Positions 7,221 to 15,758 of a stretch of DNA of 48,504 bases are shown in pieces. Positions within the stretch are counted from its first letter, which is position 1. Each line of letters opens with the position of its first letter. The stretch comes from an uncultured Christensenellaceae bacterium. GTDB lineage: Bacteria; Bacillota; Clostridia; Christensenellales; Borkfalkiaceae. The notes under the pieces are model-generated. The model was given only the letters and a program-made list of their open reading frames with translations. It did not search any database and was not told where the DNA came from. Location of the stretch: positions 1-48,504 of the forward strand of contig CAJUSA010000015.1 of the NCBI GenBank assembly GCA_910589015.1. Reading direction: 5' to 3'. The position numbers were made by a program, and so were the translations under genes.

Positions 7221-8734
7221 ACGTTTTGCACAAATGCGTCGATGCCGAACCGCTCTTCCACGCCGATGCAGTCGGCAAGCGCGCCGTAGGCGCCGACCTC
7301 CGAGGCAAACGTTTTGGTGCCGTAGGCAAACTCTTTGCGCGTAAGCAGGCGGTCGGCGTAAAAACGTACCGTTCTGCCGCAACGGATCTCTTCTTCCGCC
7401 GCAGCCGTAAATGCAAATTCATATTTGCCCGCGTTCAGGTGCACCAGCTTGGCGAAGCATCCTTCCCGCCCCGTAACGTATTTTCCGTCGGGCAGCAGTT
7501 CCGCCCCCTCGGGCAGATAAAGCCGCATGGCAAGATCTTCGCCCTGTTCCACCGTTATACGGATCACGGCGCGTTCGGCGTCGAAATCATATAGAACGTG
7601 CAGATTCTGAGAACGGTATTCCCCGCTGAGCGCGTAGGCGACCGTCAGTTCGCCGCCGCTTTGCATAAACAAGCCCTGACGGATATAATTCAACCCGTTT
7701 GCAAGGCGCATGGTACAGCAGAAAAACGCCTCGTACATGTGCACCCTAAGCACGGCGTTGCCTTCGCTCAGGCACGTTTCACACCCCGCGCCGCCGTTTT
7801 TGCGCTGCGCCGCGCAAATTGCGTTAAAATAAACACGGTTGCAAAACTGCAGATAGTTTTCTTTTTTCGTGAGCCGATAAAGCTCGAACGACAGGATCAG
7901 CGAATCGAGGAACCCACACGGTTCCGTCCAACTGTCGGCACGGCGGAACCAGTTGTAGTTGGCATAATTGACCGTGCAACCCGTGCGTTCGTACAGCGCG
8001 AAATTGCGCTCGGCGGCAAGAAGATATTTCTCTTCCCCCGTGAAGCGGGCGATCCGCGCCACCCCGCGCGTTGCCGAAAGCGTGGCGTGCGTCTGAAAGC
8101 GGCAGGCATTGTAATCGAACGTAAGGAATTTATCGGCGATTTGCTTTGCCGCCGCCAACACGGCAGGATCGCCGAGCGTGGCGTAAAGCGCGGTGATCCC
8201 ATCGAGCAGGATAAACGCGCAACCGACGTCGGACGAAAGCCGCCAACCATTTACCGCACCGTTTACGATGTGCCCGCTTACGCCGCCTTCCGATTCCTTG
8301 CGTTCCACGGGGTAGGTTTCGTAAAAAGGCACGATCGCAGGCAAAAACCTGTTTGCGATCGTCTGTAATCTTTCGTACGTCTTATCGTCGTGCGTGATAA
8401 CGCAATAAGCGCAGAGCGCGCGGATATACCAGTTGTTACCCGAAAGCTGCTGTTCGTTGACGACCTCGCCGCCGAGCAGTTCGCCGCAGTAGCTGTCGGC
8501 ATTGACGTGCTCGTCAAGACGGTCGAAAATTTCTTTCAGACGGGAAAAAAGCTCGGTATCCGTCCGTCCCGTCGCCTCGTACTGTTCGCACAAAGCGAGC
8601 AGAGTGCGCCCGACCCAATCGCCGGGCCAGTCATCGTCGCGGTGAAAAACGGCGGGATAGCGGTATTCCTCGCCTTTCAGCCGATCGATATTCCGTTTGA
8701 TCCGTTCTGCAAGATCGCCTCTTGCAATGTTCAT
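7217..8734 (-). CDS. GH127-like beta-L-arabinofuranosidase, cytoplasmic
   Basis: A 505-residue protein with the plan of the GH127 superfamily (an alpha/alpha barrel followed by beta domains). The zinc-site residues of characterised GH127 enzymes, a Glu-x-Cys pair plus Cys-Cys, can be found here as Glu271-Pro-Cys273 (SWTEPCGFLDS) and Cys339-Cys340 (AFFCCTMRLANGL). The segment between them (LYRLTKKENYLQFCNRVYFNAI) is also family-like. It probably releases beta-L-arabinofuranose from plant glycoprotein or pectin side chains. The length is short for GH127 (often 600 or more), so another activity in the superfamily is possible. No signal peptide. The ribosome binding site is AAAGGGG. It lies between a surface lipoprotein and GH78. 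Confidence 0.75.
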   Translation of the reverse strand: MNIARGDLAERIKRNIDRLKGEEYRYPAVFHRDDDWPGDWVGRTLLALCEQYEATGRTDTELFSRLKEIFDRLDEHVNADSYCGELLGGEVVNEQQLSGNNWYIRALCAYCVITHDDKTYERLQTIANRFLPAIVPFYETYPVERKESEGGVSGHIVNGAVNGWRLSSDVGCAFILLDGITALYATLGDPAVLAAAKQIADKFLTFDYNACRFQTHATLSATRGVARIARFTGEEKYLLAAERNFALYERTGCTVNYANYNWFRRADSWTEPCGFLDSLILSFELYRLTKKENYLQFCNRVYFNAICAAQRKNGGAGCETCLSEGNAVLRVHMYEAFFCCTMRLANGLNYIRQGLFMQSGGELTVAYALSGEYRSQNLHVLYDFDAERAVIRITVEQGEDLAMRLYLPEGAELLPDGKYVTGREGCFAKLVHLNAGKYEFAFTAAAEEEIRCGRTVRFYADRLLTRKEFAYGTKTFASEVGAYGALADCIGVEERFGIDAFVQNV

Positions 8735-8762
8735 ATTGGTTACCCCTTTGCGCCGCCGATCA

Positions 8763-8789
8763 AGGGGGGAATGAATCCCCCCTCTTTTT
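8763..8789 (+). terminator. Strong hairpin inside the carbohydrate operon
   Basis: AGGGGGGA and TCCCCCCT (8763-8770, 8776-8783) form an 8-bp stem followed by CTTTTT on the plus strand. On the minus strand, where the genes lie, there is no T-run, so it may instead stabilise the 3' end of the lipoprotein mRNA or stop antisense transcription. Confidence 0.45.
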
Positions 8790-8815
8790 CGGTTCGGCGT
8801 ATTTTTAGGAAAATT

Positions 8816-10972
8816 TTATGCAAGCGCCGTCAATTCGTAGGTGATCGACGAGCAGTAGAATTCACCTGTACTGCCTTCCGGCAAGAAGAAACTGAAGAAA
8901 TCCACGTTTTTCGTTGCTTTCCAAGTAATTTCGACTTTTTGATAACCCGTTTTACCGGAAACAATATCGGGGAATACGGCATTGTCAAAGTTGAACGTTA
9001 ATCTTCCCGTTAAGGAAACGATATATAAATTCGCGGTAATTTTATATGTGCAACCGTTTTCCAGCGTGTTGTTTCCCCTAAAACATTCCATGGTCACATT
9101 TGTTGTATTGGGGTTAAAATGAATGGCGTTGTTTTCAAAACCATCGTAGTCGGCTAAAGTACCCCCCCCCGTCAAATTTACATTACTGCAAACAACGGAA
9201 GTGCCTCTATTCCCGAGATTAATTTCGCTTGCGGATTTTGTCCAAGTCTGACCGACTTTATAGCCGTTCGGCGAAACCTCTGTATTCCTTTCCTCACGCG
9301 AAATCGTAATATCGCCGATATACAGACTTTCGATCCCTTGACGGTACAAACCGATTCTCTGATAGTTATCCGCACCTGTGATCGTAAACGTTTTCTTCGA
9401 TGCGCCGTTCACGGAAAAAGAAGCCGCATGAGCCTGTTTCCCTGCACCATCCACGATGAAGAAATACCAATTCTGCGCATTCGGCGCGTAAAGACTCATC
9501 GTAATCGTATATTCGTAACCGCTGTCAGTGCAAAGCCCGTTTAAGGAATTGAACGTACAGATTTCGGTCGAAGCCAAAATGACGTAATCGGAATTAAAGC
9601 CATTTTCCGCCGTCAGGTTCGCCGCCTGTTCCGCCGTGAGGTAATCGCCCGCAACCACTTTGCTTTTTTCGAGATAGAGCATACTTCCGCTCAGTGCAGT
9701 ATAGTTATCGTCCGCGCCCGTGAGCGTGTAACCGTTTCCGTCGAGATCGGTGCCCGTCAGTTCCTTGGGCGTGCCCGTTCTATCCACAACCGCGTTGACG
9801 ACTTCTTTCACCGAGATGGTGATATTGTCGATCGCAATGCGGAAATCGTCGTATTTATAAGTCGAGCTACCCGTGTAGAAGAATATGCGGAAATGCCAGG
9901 TTTTCGTGTCGTCGAGATTTTTGATCCCCTCGAACGTAAGCGTTGTGGTTTCACCGACCGCACCGAGACGAATCTCTTGGTTTTGCCCGTCGTTATCGCC
10001 GTCGTAGATAAACGAGAAGAACAGCCCCGAAGGCGCCGTGCCGCCGAGCACTTTGACGTCCATGGAAATCGTCCACTTGCCCGAACGCAGATAATTATCG
10101 AGCGAACCGAACCAGAACTGCGTGTTCGTATTCCATGCGCACGTCGTATAATCGATGATGAGCGAGTTGCCCGCGATCGAATTCTCGTCCGCAACGATGC
10201 TTGCATTGGGCTTACCCGTTGCCTGCGAGAAATCGAATCCCCTTGCAAGCGGGCTGTCGTAACCCTTTTCGAAGTTCTCGACAAAGGTCACTTCCGACTG
10301 CGCGAGGTTAGAAAGATTGTTCTGTCCCGCTTCCAGTTCGGTTTCGGCTTTGATCGGATTGACCGTGACCGAAATGAATTCTTCGACCTCGTTGTCCGAG
10401 CTGTCTACCGCGTAATACGAAACGTCGTACTCGCCCGCGGTGTCCGAGGCGAACGTGTAGCCGTCGGCAACCTTCGTGAGCGTTGCGCCCTTGCTCGTCA
10501 CGGTGACGTCGAGCTCGACTTCGCCGTCAACCGCGTCGGTCGCCGTTGCCGAAGGCAGCGTAACCGGCGTGCCTGCCGTCGTGGTGTAGCTATCCTGTTT
10601 GCCCGTTGCAAATGCAATGACGGGCGCTTCGGTATCGCCGTTTTCTTCCCACTGCGCCGTAAAGGTTACGTTCTTCGCGGGCATGGTATAGGTTGCGCCC
10701 GCGCCGAAATCCGCCGTGCCGTCGTTCCAGCCCGTAAAGGTGTGCGTATCGCTCGTGAACGTGTTCTGCGCGAGCGTAAAGGTTTCACCTTCCGCATACT
10801 CGCCGCCCGTAGGCGCAGTACCCCCCCCCATGTCGCCGCCGACGTAGGTGACGGTGTACTTCGTTTCCTCGTCGTCGCCAGGGTTTTTGCCGCCGCAGGC
10901 GGTAAGCGCGCTTACGACCATGGTGCATGCGAGCGCCGTCGAAACGACGGACCATACTGTTTTGTGTTTCAT
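8816..10972 (-). CDS. Cell-surface lipoprotein with InlB B-repeat and carbohydrate-binding-like domains; two G9 tracts
   Basis: A 718-residue lipoprotein. Signal peptide with lipobox LTAC (Cys26); an InlB B-type (Flg_new) repeat at about 39-109 ending in TMPAKNVTFTAQW; a bacterial Ig-like domain at about 115-205 (EAPVIAF...YYAVDSSDNEV); then two or three beta-sandwich modules (about 225-390, 430-575 and 590-715) whose repeated WYFFI, FRI and DNITIS-type strands resemble CBM4/9 folds. It has no recognisable catalytic site and probably binds polysaccharide at the surface. The coding strand has runs of nine G at codons 48-52 (10821-10829) and about 601-603 (9162-9170), both slippage-prone. In the sequenced form both are in frame. 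The ribosome binding site is GGAGG. It is the sixth gene of the lpl operon. Confidence 0.75.
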   Translation of the reverse strand: MKHKTVWSVVSTALACTMVVSALTACGGKNPGDDEETKYTVTYVGGDMGGGTAPTGGEYAEGETFTLAQNTFTSDTHTFTGWNDGTADFGAGATYTMPAKNVTFTAQWEENGDTEAPVIAFATGKQDSYTTTAGTPVTLPSATATDAVDGEVELDVTVTSKGATLTKVADGYTFASDTAGEYDVSYYAVDSSDNEVEEFISVTVNPIKAETELEAGQNNLSNLAQSEVTFVENFEKGYDSPLARGFDFSQATGKPNASIVADENSIAGNSLIIDYTTCAWNTNTQFWFGSLDNYLRSGKWTISMDVKVLGGTAPSGLFFSFIYDGDNDGQNQEIRLGAVGETTTLTFEGIKNLDDTKTWHFRIFFYTGSSTYKYDDFRIAIDNITISVKEVVNAVVDRTGTPKELTGTDLDGNGYTLTGADDNYTALSGSMLYLEKSKVVAGDYLTAEQAANLTAENGFNSDYVILASTEICTFNSLNGLCTDSGYEYTITMSLYAPNAQNWYFFIVDGAGKQAHAASFSVNGASKKTFTITGADNYQRIGLYRQGIESLYIGDITISREERNTEVSPNGYKVGQTWTKSASEINLGNRGTSVVCSNVNLTGGGTLADYDGFENNAIHFNPNTTNVTMECFRGNNTLENGCTYKITANLYIVSLTGRLTFNFDNAVFPDIVSGKTGYQKVEITWKATKNVDFFSFFLPEGSTGEFYCSSITYELTALA
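9162..9170. repeat. Homopolymer C9 (G9 on the coding strand)
   Basis: Nine consecutive G on the coding strand within LTGGGTLADY of the surface lipoprotein. Any change that is not a multiple of three shifts the frame in the last sixth of the protein. Confidence 0.9.
10821..10829. repeat. Homopolymer C9 (G9 on the coding strand)
   Basis: Nine consecutive G on the coding strand, within codons for DMGGGTAP, only 22 residues after the lipobox cysteine. Read by hand, gain of one G brings a TGA about a dozen codons on, and loss of one G leads to a TAA after about 50 codons. Either change removes nearly the whole protein. Confidence 0.9.
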
Positions 10973-11031
10973 TTCCTTTTCCTCCGATTTTTTATTTTTT
11001 CGATATTCCTCTCGGAATACAAAATCCTCTT

Positions 11032-13746
11032 TTATGCGACGAACGTGAAGGTCGGCATCTTTGCCGTTTTCGTCTTGTTTGCCTCGACGAAGTGAGGCAC
11101 GTTGGAAACCTGAATGCGTTTCCTGCCGATGTTATCTCTGTCCGCGTCCATGAACACGAACGCGATCGCCACCTTGTCGCCGTTGTCGGCGGCGGCTTTG
11201 ACGTTCTGGAACAGGCTGAACGGGAAGAACATCTCGCCCGAATACCCGTCGCTGCGCACGTTCGTTTTTACTTGGATCGCGTCTTTCCCGCCGAAAATCG
11301 CATCGCTCGAACGGCTCGTGATCACGTTGTAGGGAACCGTCCAGTTGGGCACGCAGGCAAGTTGCAGGACGTCGCCCTCGTTGCGGAAGAGCTGGAAGTC
11401 GGCGTTGGGCATGTTGAGCACCGTGGAAAGGAAGATTTCCACGCCGTCGCCTTCCCATGAGTTGGCGATCGTTTTGTAATCGGGCGTATCGTCGAAGATA
11501 TCGAACGCGATATACACGCCGTCGTCCGTCCAGGCGATTTTCGCCGTGCGCACGTCGAACACGTTGCTGTAAGTTTCATACAGAATCTCGTCACCCGTCG
11601 TTTCGCTTGCGCCGTTCATCTCGACGGTGTTACCGACCCCTTCCCAGTCTGAAAGATCGCCGTCGATCGTGATCGTACCCGCGTCAAGTTTTTTTACTTC
11701 GGTGTTGGGCACTTCGCCGTCGGTTTCCTGATAACGCAGGTTGGTGTTGCCTTCGAGCGTAATATCGTCGGTGTTCGTCATGCCGCATGGAATGATGCCC
11801 GAGAACGTGGAAGAGTCATTCGTATTGTAGTTATAGTTGCCTTTAACAAGGATCCCCGCGCAGTTTTCAAGCTCGATGCAGCATTCCGTCATCTCGCTCG
11901 CATATACGCGCGCCACGTTGTAGAACAAATTGTTTTCCACCGTCGTGCTTCCCACGCCGCGCAGGGAAATGCCCGCGTTGCCGCCGTTGGCGATGAAATT
12001 GTTTTCGATCGTCACATTTTTCACCGTGTCGGACGGGGCGACGATCGCCGTCGAACCGATCGCAAAGACGGAAATATCGCCGCGCAAGCCCTCGCCGAGC
12101 AGATAACCGTTGTTGACGAGCTTGTTTGCGCGCACCGTGATATCGCGCGGGACGGTGGTTTCATTGTAGATATCCATCGACGAGGCGATCTGCATCGAAC
12201 CGTGCCCAACGTTCATAAACGCGTTGTTTTCGATCAAAGCGCCGCGCACCTGCACTAAAATGCCGCGGTTGCGCTTGTTGCGCACGATATTGTTCGTAAA
12301 CGTGAGCGACGCCGATTTTGTGACGTTCGTCATCATTGCTTTGCTCCAATCGACATTGCCCGAAATACGCTCGTTGACCTTCACCGTGATCGAGGCGTCG
12401 CCGCCCGAAACCTCTTTCACCGTGAAAGAACCGAGCAGCGTAAACGTATCGCTTGCATACAGTTCGAGAGTGTCGCCGATTTCCGTCGCGGGCGACGTGC
12501 CCGTTTTTCGCGCAAAGGTAAATTCGCGCGCCGTGGCGTCGTAATTACTCAGCGAATACCAGTAACCCGATTTGATGTTGAGCGCGTCGTCGTGCGTGTT
12601 TTCGAGAATGCTGTTCGTGATTTTCACTTCGCCGAGGCACAGTGCGGCATGGAACCCGTCTGCCGTCGCCGTCATATAACGATCTTCTTTGCGCGCGAAG
12701 TTGAAACGGTTGGCGTAAAAATTCGTCGTCGAGCTCACCGTGCACGCCATGCCGGGGCAAGCGTAAAGATTGCAGTCTTCCACATACACGTTTTCACACG
12801 AACTGAAACTCACGCCCGCATTGTCGTACATGGCGAACCCGATTGCAAACGGCGTGTTTTTCACGGGCGCCTCGAACTTCTGCGCATAGCTTTCCTGAAA
12901 GGTAACAGTGATCTCTTCGTTGCCGTTGAACGTGAAATTTTTGATAATGCCGTCGGAATGAATGGCGACGATGCCCCCTTCCGCAGGCGCGTCCGTGTAA
13001 CGGTTATATTCGATGAGCGACTTGATCGAACCGCCCAAAGCGTGGATACTGCGGTAAGCCGCGATTGTGGAATGCATGCTCTCGGGTATGCTCATGGTGA
13101 CAGACAGCGCCGACGCGTCGGACGAAGTGACGATGCCCGTGATGGCGGGCAGAACGGCGTAATCGATATCGACCGAGTTAAAATGCAGGTTTTTGGAATT
13201 GCTCGCGCGGATCGCGCCCACCCAGCCGCCTGCCTGCGCGCAGTCGATGAGAAGTTGCGTCTTTTCGCCGCCCTCGACCCAAAGTCCGTCGAACCCGCTG
13301 ACCGTAACGGGCGCGGAAAGCGTGATATCGCGGTCGGGCAGTTTGAGTTTGACTGCGCCGCCGGCATTTAACGCCTTCGCCTGCGCGAGAGCGGCGGTCA
13401 TCTTGCTGTCGTCCGTGCCCGTAAAGGAATCGAGTTCGACAATATTGCCCTGCCCGAATTCCGCGTCGGCTTTTTTGGGATAGAGTTCGGTTTGCGCGGC
13501 GGCGGGGTTTACGCCGACCTTTGTCGCGTCAGAAAGTCCGTATTTGCCCGTCGCCTCGTCACTCTGATACGGCGTTTGCGTCAGCAGGCGCACGGTATCG
13601 GTAATGGGCTGCATTTCGGTCACGGGCGGCGGAGTCGGATCGTCGCCGTCGTCGGGTTTGGGGGCAGGGTTCTTGCCGCATGCGGTGAACGCCGAAAGCG
13701 CCATCACCGCGCCGAGCAACATTGCCATCGTTTTCTTGGGTTTCAT
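11032..13746 (-). CDS. Beta-helix lipoprotein with C-terminal CBM9-like domain (GH110-like motif)
   Basis: A 904-residue surface lipoprotein (lipobox FTAC, Cys23). A proline-rich linker leads to a right-handed parallel beta-helix (about 100-670) with repeated N-x-F/I-x-x-N turns such as VTIENNFIANGGNAGISLRG. Two motifs stand out: TADGFH (361-366) and THDDALN (384-390). Together with VRNKRNRGILV (488-498) they resemble the GH110 alpha-1,3-galactosidase family, where the paired aspartates of HDD are catalytic. Residues 690-904 look like a CBM9/DOMON sugar-binding module (TIDGDLSDWEGV, WTDDGVYIAFDIFDD, WEGDGVEIFLS). It is probably a glycan-degrading enzyme; galactosidase activity is an inference. 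It is a paralogue of the next gene upstream. Confidence 0.7.
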   Translation of the reverse strand: MKPKKTMAMLLGAVMALSAFTACGKNPAPKPDDGDDPTPPPVTEMQPITDTVRLLTQTPYQSDEATGKYGLSDATKVGVNPAAAQTELYPKKADAEFGQGNIVELDSFTGTDDSKMTAALAQAKALNAGGAVKLKLPDRDITLSAPVTVSGFDGLWVEGGEKTQLLIDCAQAGGWVGAIRASNSKNLHFNSVDIDYAVLPAITGIVTSSDASALSVTMSIPESMHSTIAAYRSIHALGGSIKSLIEYNRYTDAPAEGGIVAIHSDGIIKNFTFNGNEEITVTFQESYAQKFEAPVKNTPFAIGFAMYDNAGVSFSSCENVYVEDCNLYACPGMACTVSSTTNFYANRFNFARKEDRYMTATADGFHAALCLGEVKITNSILENTHDDALNIKSGYWYSLSNYDATAREFTFARKTGTSPATEIGDTLELYASDTFTLLGSFTVKEVSGGDASITVKVNERISGNVDWSKAMMTNVTKSASLTFTNNIVRNKRNRGILVQVRGALIENNAFMNVGHGSMQIASSMDIYNETTVPRDITVRANKLVNNGYLLGEGLRGDISVFAIGSTAIVAPSDTVKNVTIENNFIANGGNAGISLRGVGSTTVENNLFYNVARVYASEMTECCIELENCAGILVKGNYNYNTNDSSTFSGIIPCGMTNTDDITLEGNTNLRYQETDGEVPNTEVKKLDAGTITIDGDLSDWEGVGNTVEMNGASETTGDEILYETYSNVFDVRTAKIAWTDDGVYIAFDIFDDTPDYKTIANSWEGDGVEIFLSTVLNMPNADFQLFRNEGDVLQLACVPNWTVPYNVITSRSSDAIFGGKDAIQVKTNVRSDGYSGEMFFPFSLFQNVKAAADNGDKVAIAFVFMDADRDNIGRKRIQVSNVPHFVEANKTKTAKMPTFTFVA

Positions 13747-13755
13747 ATTTCCTCC

Positions 13756-15741
13756 TTATTCCGCCTCGGCGGCGTTCTTCACGCCGTTGCCGTGAAATTC
13801 CGTTCCCGTTGCGCCGCTTTCACTCAGATATTTCCATGCGCTGCGCTCGTGCGCGAAATATACGAAGTTATCGACGATCGAGATCATGCTCGATTGCTCG
13901 ATCCGCGCCAGATAGAACGCACTGTTTGACCGCGCGCCGTTGTAACAGAGATTGTTCTTTACGGTGCAACTGCCCGCGCCGATGAAGTGCACGTTCTGCC
14001 CCATGTCCGATTCGAAATAATTGTTCTCGATCGTGATGTTTTTGATCGTATCGGGCACGATCGGGCCGCCGTTGCGAAAAACGGCGACGTCCGTTCCCAC
14101 CGACGAATGGTTGTTGACGAACTTGCAGTTTTTCACCGCGACGTCGCGCGGGATCAACCCTTCGTTGAAAAATCCGTCAAACGAGCTGTGCAGATTGATC
14201 GCGCCGTGAATGACGTTGTAAAAGGTGCAGTTGCGGATTTGAGAATTCTGCGTCTGACACAAAATGCCGCGGTTGCGTTTGTTGCGGAACACGCAGTTTT
14301 CGGCAATGAACTCGGGCGAACGCGTAAGATTGCCGACGAGATACCCCTCTTCGATCTTGCGCGTACTGCCGTCGACCGTGATATCGTAAATCAGCCCGTA
14401 CGATTCCACGCTTTCCACGGTGTAGCTTGCCACGACTTCCATCGCGGTGTTGTAGACTTCGAGCTTGTCGCCCGCTTCCGTGGGGAAGTTCGCCGCCGCG
14501 TTGGGCGCCGAACAGGTGATAGTCTTGCCCGACGCGCTCTGCACGGTTTTATAGAACGTGCACACATTGATCGAATCGTCGTGCGAGTTCTCGTAAATGC
14601 TGTTGGAAACAATGAGATCGCCGAAACAGTCGTTGGTATGCAGTCCGTCCGCCGTCGCCGTCATTAAGCGGTTAGAGCCCTCGCGCAGGCGCAGATTCGT
14701 GCGGTTGAGATAGATGTTTTCGGAAGAATAGAACCCGAACGTCATGCCCGCCGAAGCGTAGATATTGCAATCTTCCATGTAATAATTCCTGCACGAGCGC
14801 ATTTCGAACGTGTAATACTCATACATGGTATACCCCACCGAGACGACTTTACCCGCCGCAGGTTTTTTATACCACCCCGCGCCGAAGGTGAGCGTAAGCG
14901 TGTTGCTTGCTTTATCGTATTTTCCGTCGGTGATCATGTTCACCCTGTCGCCCGTGGAATTATAGCGCAACATACCCGAATCGTCGGGATAGTAATCGCC
15001 CGTCACGCTGTCTTTGACGAATTCCATATAGTTGCCGTAATTGATCTTGCCGCCGTTGTAAAGGTAGTGGCTCATATCGAACCCTTCGTTCACGGCGATC
15101 GTGACGGTGCGCGCCGCGTCATCGCTCGACTGCACGACGCCCGTGACCGTCGGACTGACGGCGTAATCGAAGTCGATATTGTTGAAGTGAATATCCGAAC
15201 AGTTCTGCAAATACACGGCGACCGTCCAGTTGTTCATGATAAATTCCACCGTGCCCTCGCCGACCAGATAGACGTCGGAAAGTCCGACAAGCGAGATTTT
15301 GTCGGAAAAACGGTATACGCCCGCGGGAAAGACGATCTTCTTCGTGCCCTCGACGTTTTTGAGCGACGAGAGCAGCGAATTGAGCGCCGAAACGTTATTG
15401 TTGTTTTCGGGCAGAATGTTGTGTTCCTGCGCCGCATAAGTATGCGCGACGTTGGCGGGAACGGGATAGCGTTCCTCGTTCATCTTGCTCTCGTCCGCGC
15501 CGACGAGCGAGGGATCGGAAAGCCCCGACGGCTCGCTGCACTTCAGATTTTTGGAATAATATGACGAACCGAGTTCGCCGCAAAGCGTTTTCAAATCGAC
15601 CTCCTGCCGCGTATCCGCGGGCGGTTGGGGCGGCGGATTTTCGCCGCCGTTATTCTCGGTGCCGCCGCCCTTCCCGCCGCAACCGACGAGCGCAAACAGA
15701 CACGCCGCCACGACCGCACCCGTAAACAGTTTTCCTTTCAT
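13756..15741 (-). CDS. Beta-helix lipoprotein, paralogue of the neighbour (GH110-like motif)
   Basis: A 661-residue lipoprotein (lipobox LVGC, Cys21, followed by a Gly/Asn/Pro-rich linker). The parallel beta-helix spans about 130-640. It shares with its downstream neighbour the segments DIDYAV/DFDYAV, MTATADG(F/L)H (here TADGLH 363-368), SHDDSIN (386-392), RNKRNRGIL (486-494) and the IPRDV/VPRDI turn, so the two genes arose by duplication. This copy lacks the C-terminal CBM9-like domain. The HDD pair fits the catalytic aspartates of GH110-type enzymes, but substrate and activity are not shown. The ribosome binding site is GAGAGGGGG. It lies directly after the binding-protein gene, with a 17-bp gap, in the same operon. 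Confidence 0.7.
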   Translation of the reverse strand: MKGKLFTGAVVAACLFALVGCGGKGGGTENNGGENPPPQPPADTRQEVDLKTLCGELGSSYYSKNLKCSEPSGLSDPSLVGADESKMNEERYPVPANVAHTYAAQEHNILPENNNNVSALNSLLSSLKNVEGTKKIVFPAGVYRFSDKISLVGLSDVYLVGEGTVEFIMNNWTVAVYLQNCSDIHFNNIDFDYAVSPTVTGVVQSSDDAARTVTIAVNEGFDMSHYLYNGGKINYGNYMEFVKDSVTGDYYPDDSGMLRYNSTGDRVNMITDGKYDKASNTLTLTFGAGWYKKPAAGKVVSVGYTMYEYYTFEMRSCRNYYMEDCNIYASAGMTFGFYSSENIYLNRTNLRLREGSNRLMTATADGLHTNDCFGDLIVSNSIYENSHDDSINVCTFYKTVQSASGKTITCSAPNAAANFPTEAGDKLEVYNTAMEVVASYTVESVESYGLIYDITVDGSTRKIEEGYLVGNLTRSPEFIAENCVFRNKRNRGILCQTQNSQIRNCTFYNVIHGAINLHSSFDGFFNEGLIPRDVAVKNCKFVNNHSSVGTDVAVFRNGGPIVPDTIKNITIENNYFESDMGQNVHFIGAGSCTVKNNLCYNGARSNSAFYLARIEQSSMISIVDNFVYFAHERSAWKYLSESGATGTEFHGNGVKNAAEAE

Positions 15742-15758
15742 CTTATCCCCCTCTCTTT

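Noticed and set aside
7185..7382. A longer start for the GH78 gene
   Set aside because: The extra 66 residues are arginine-rich and are an out-of-frame reading of the end of the GH127 gene.
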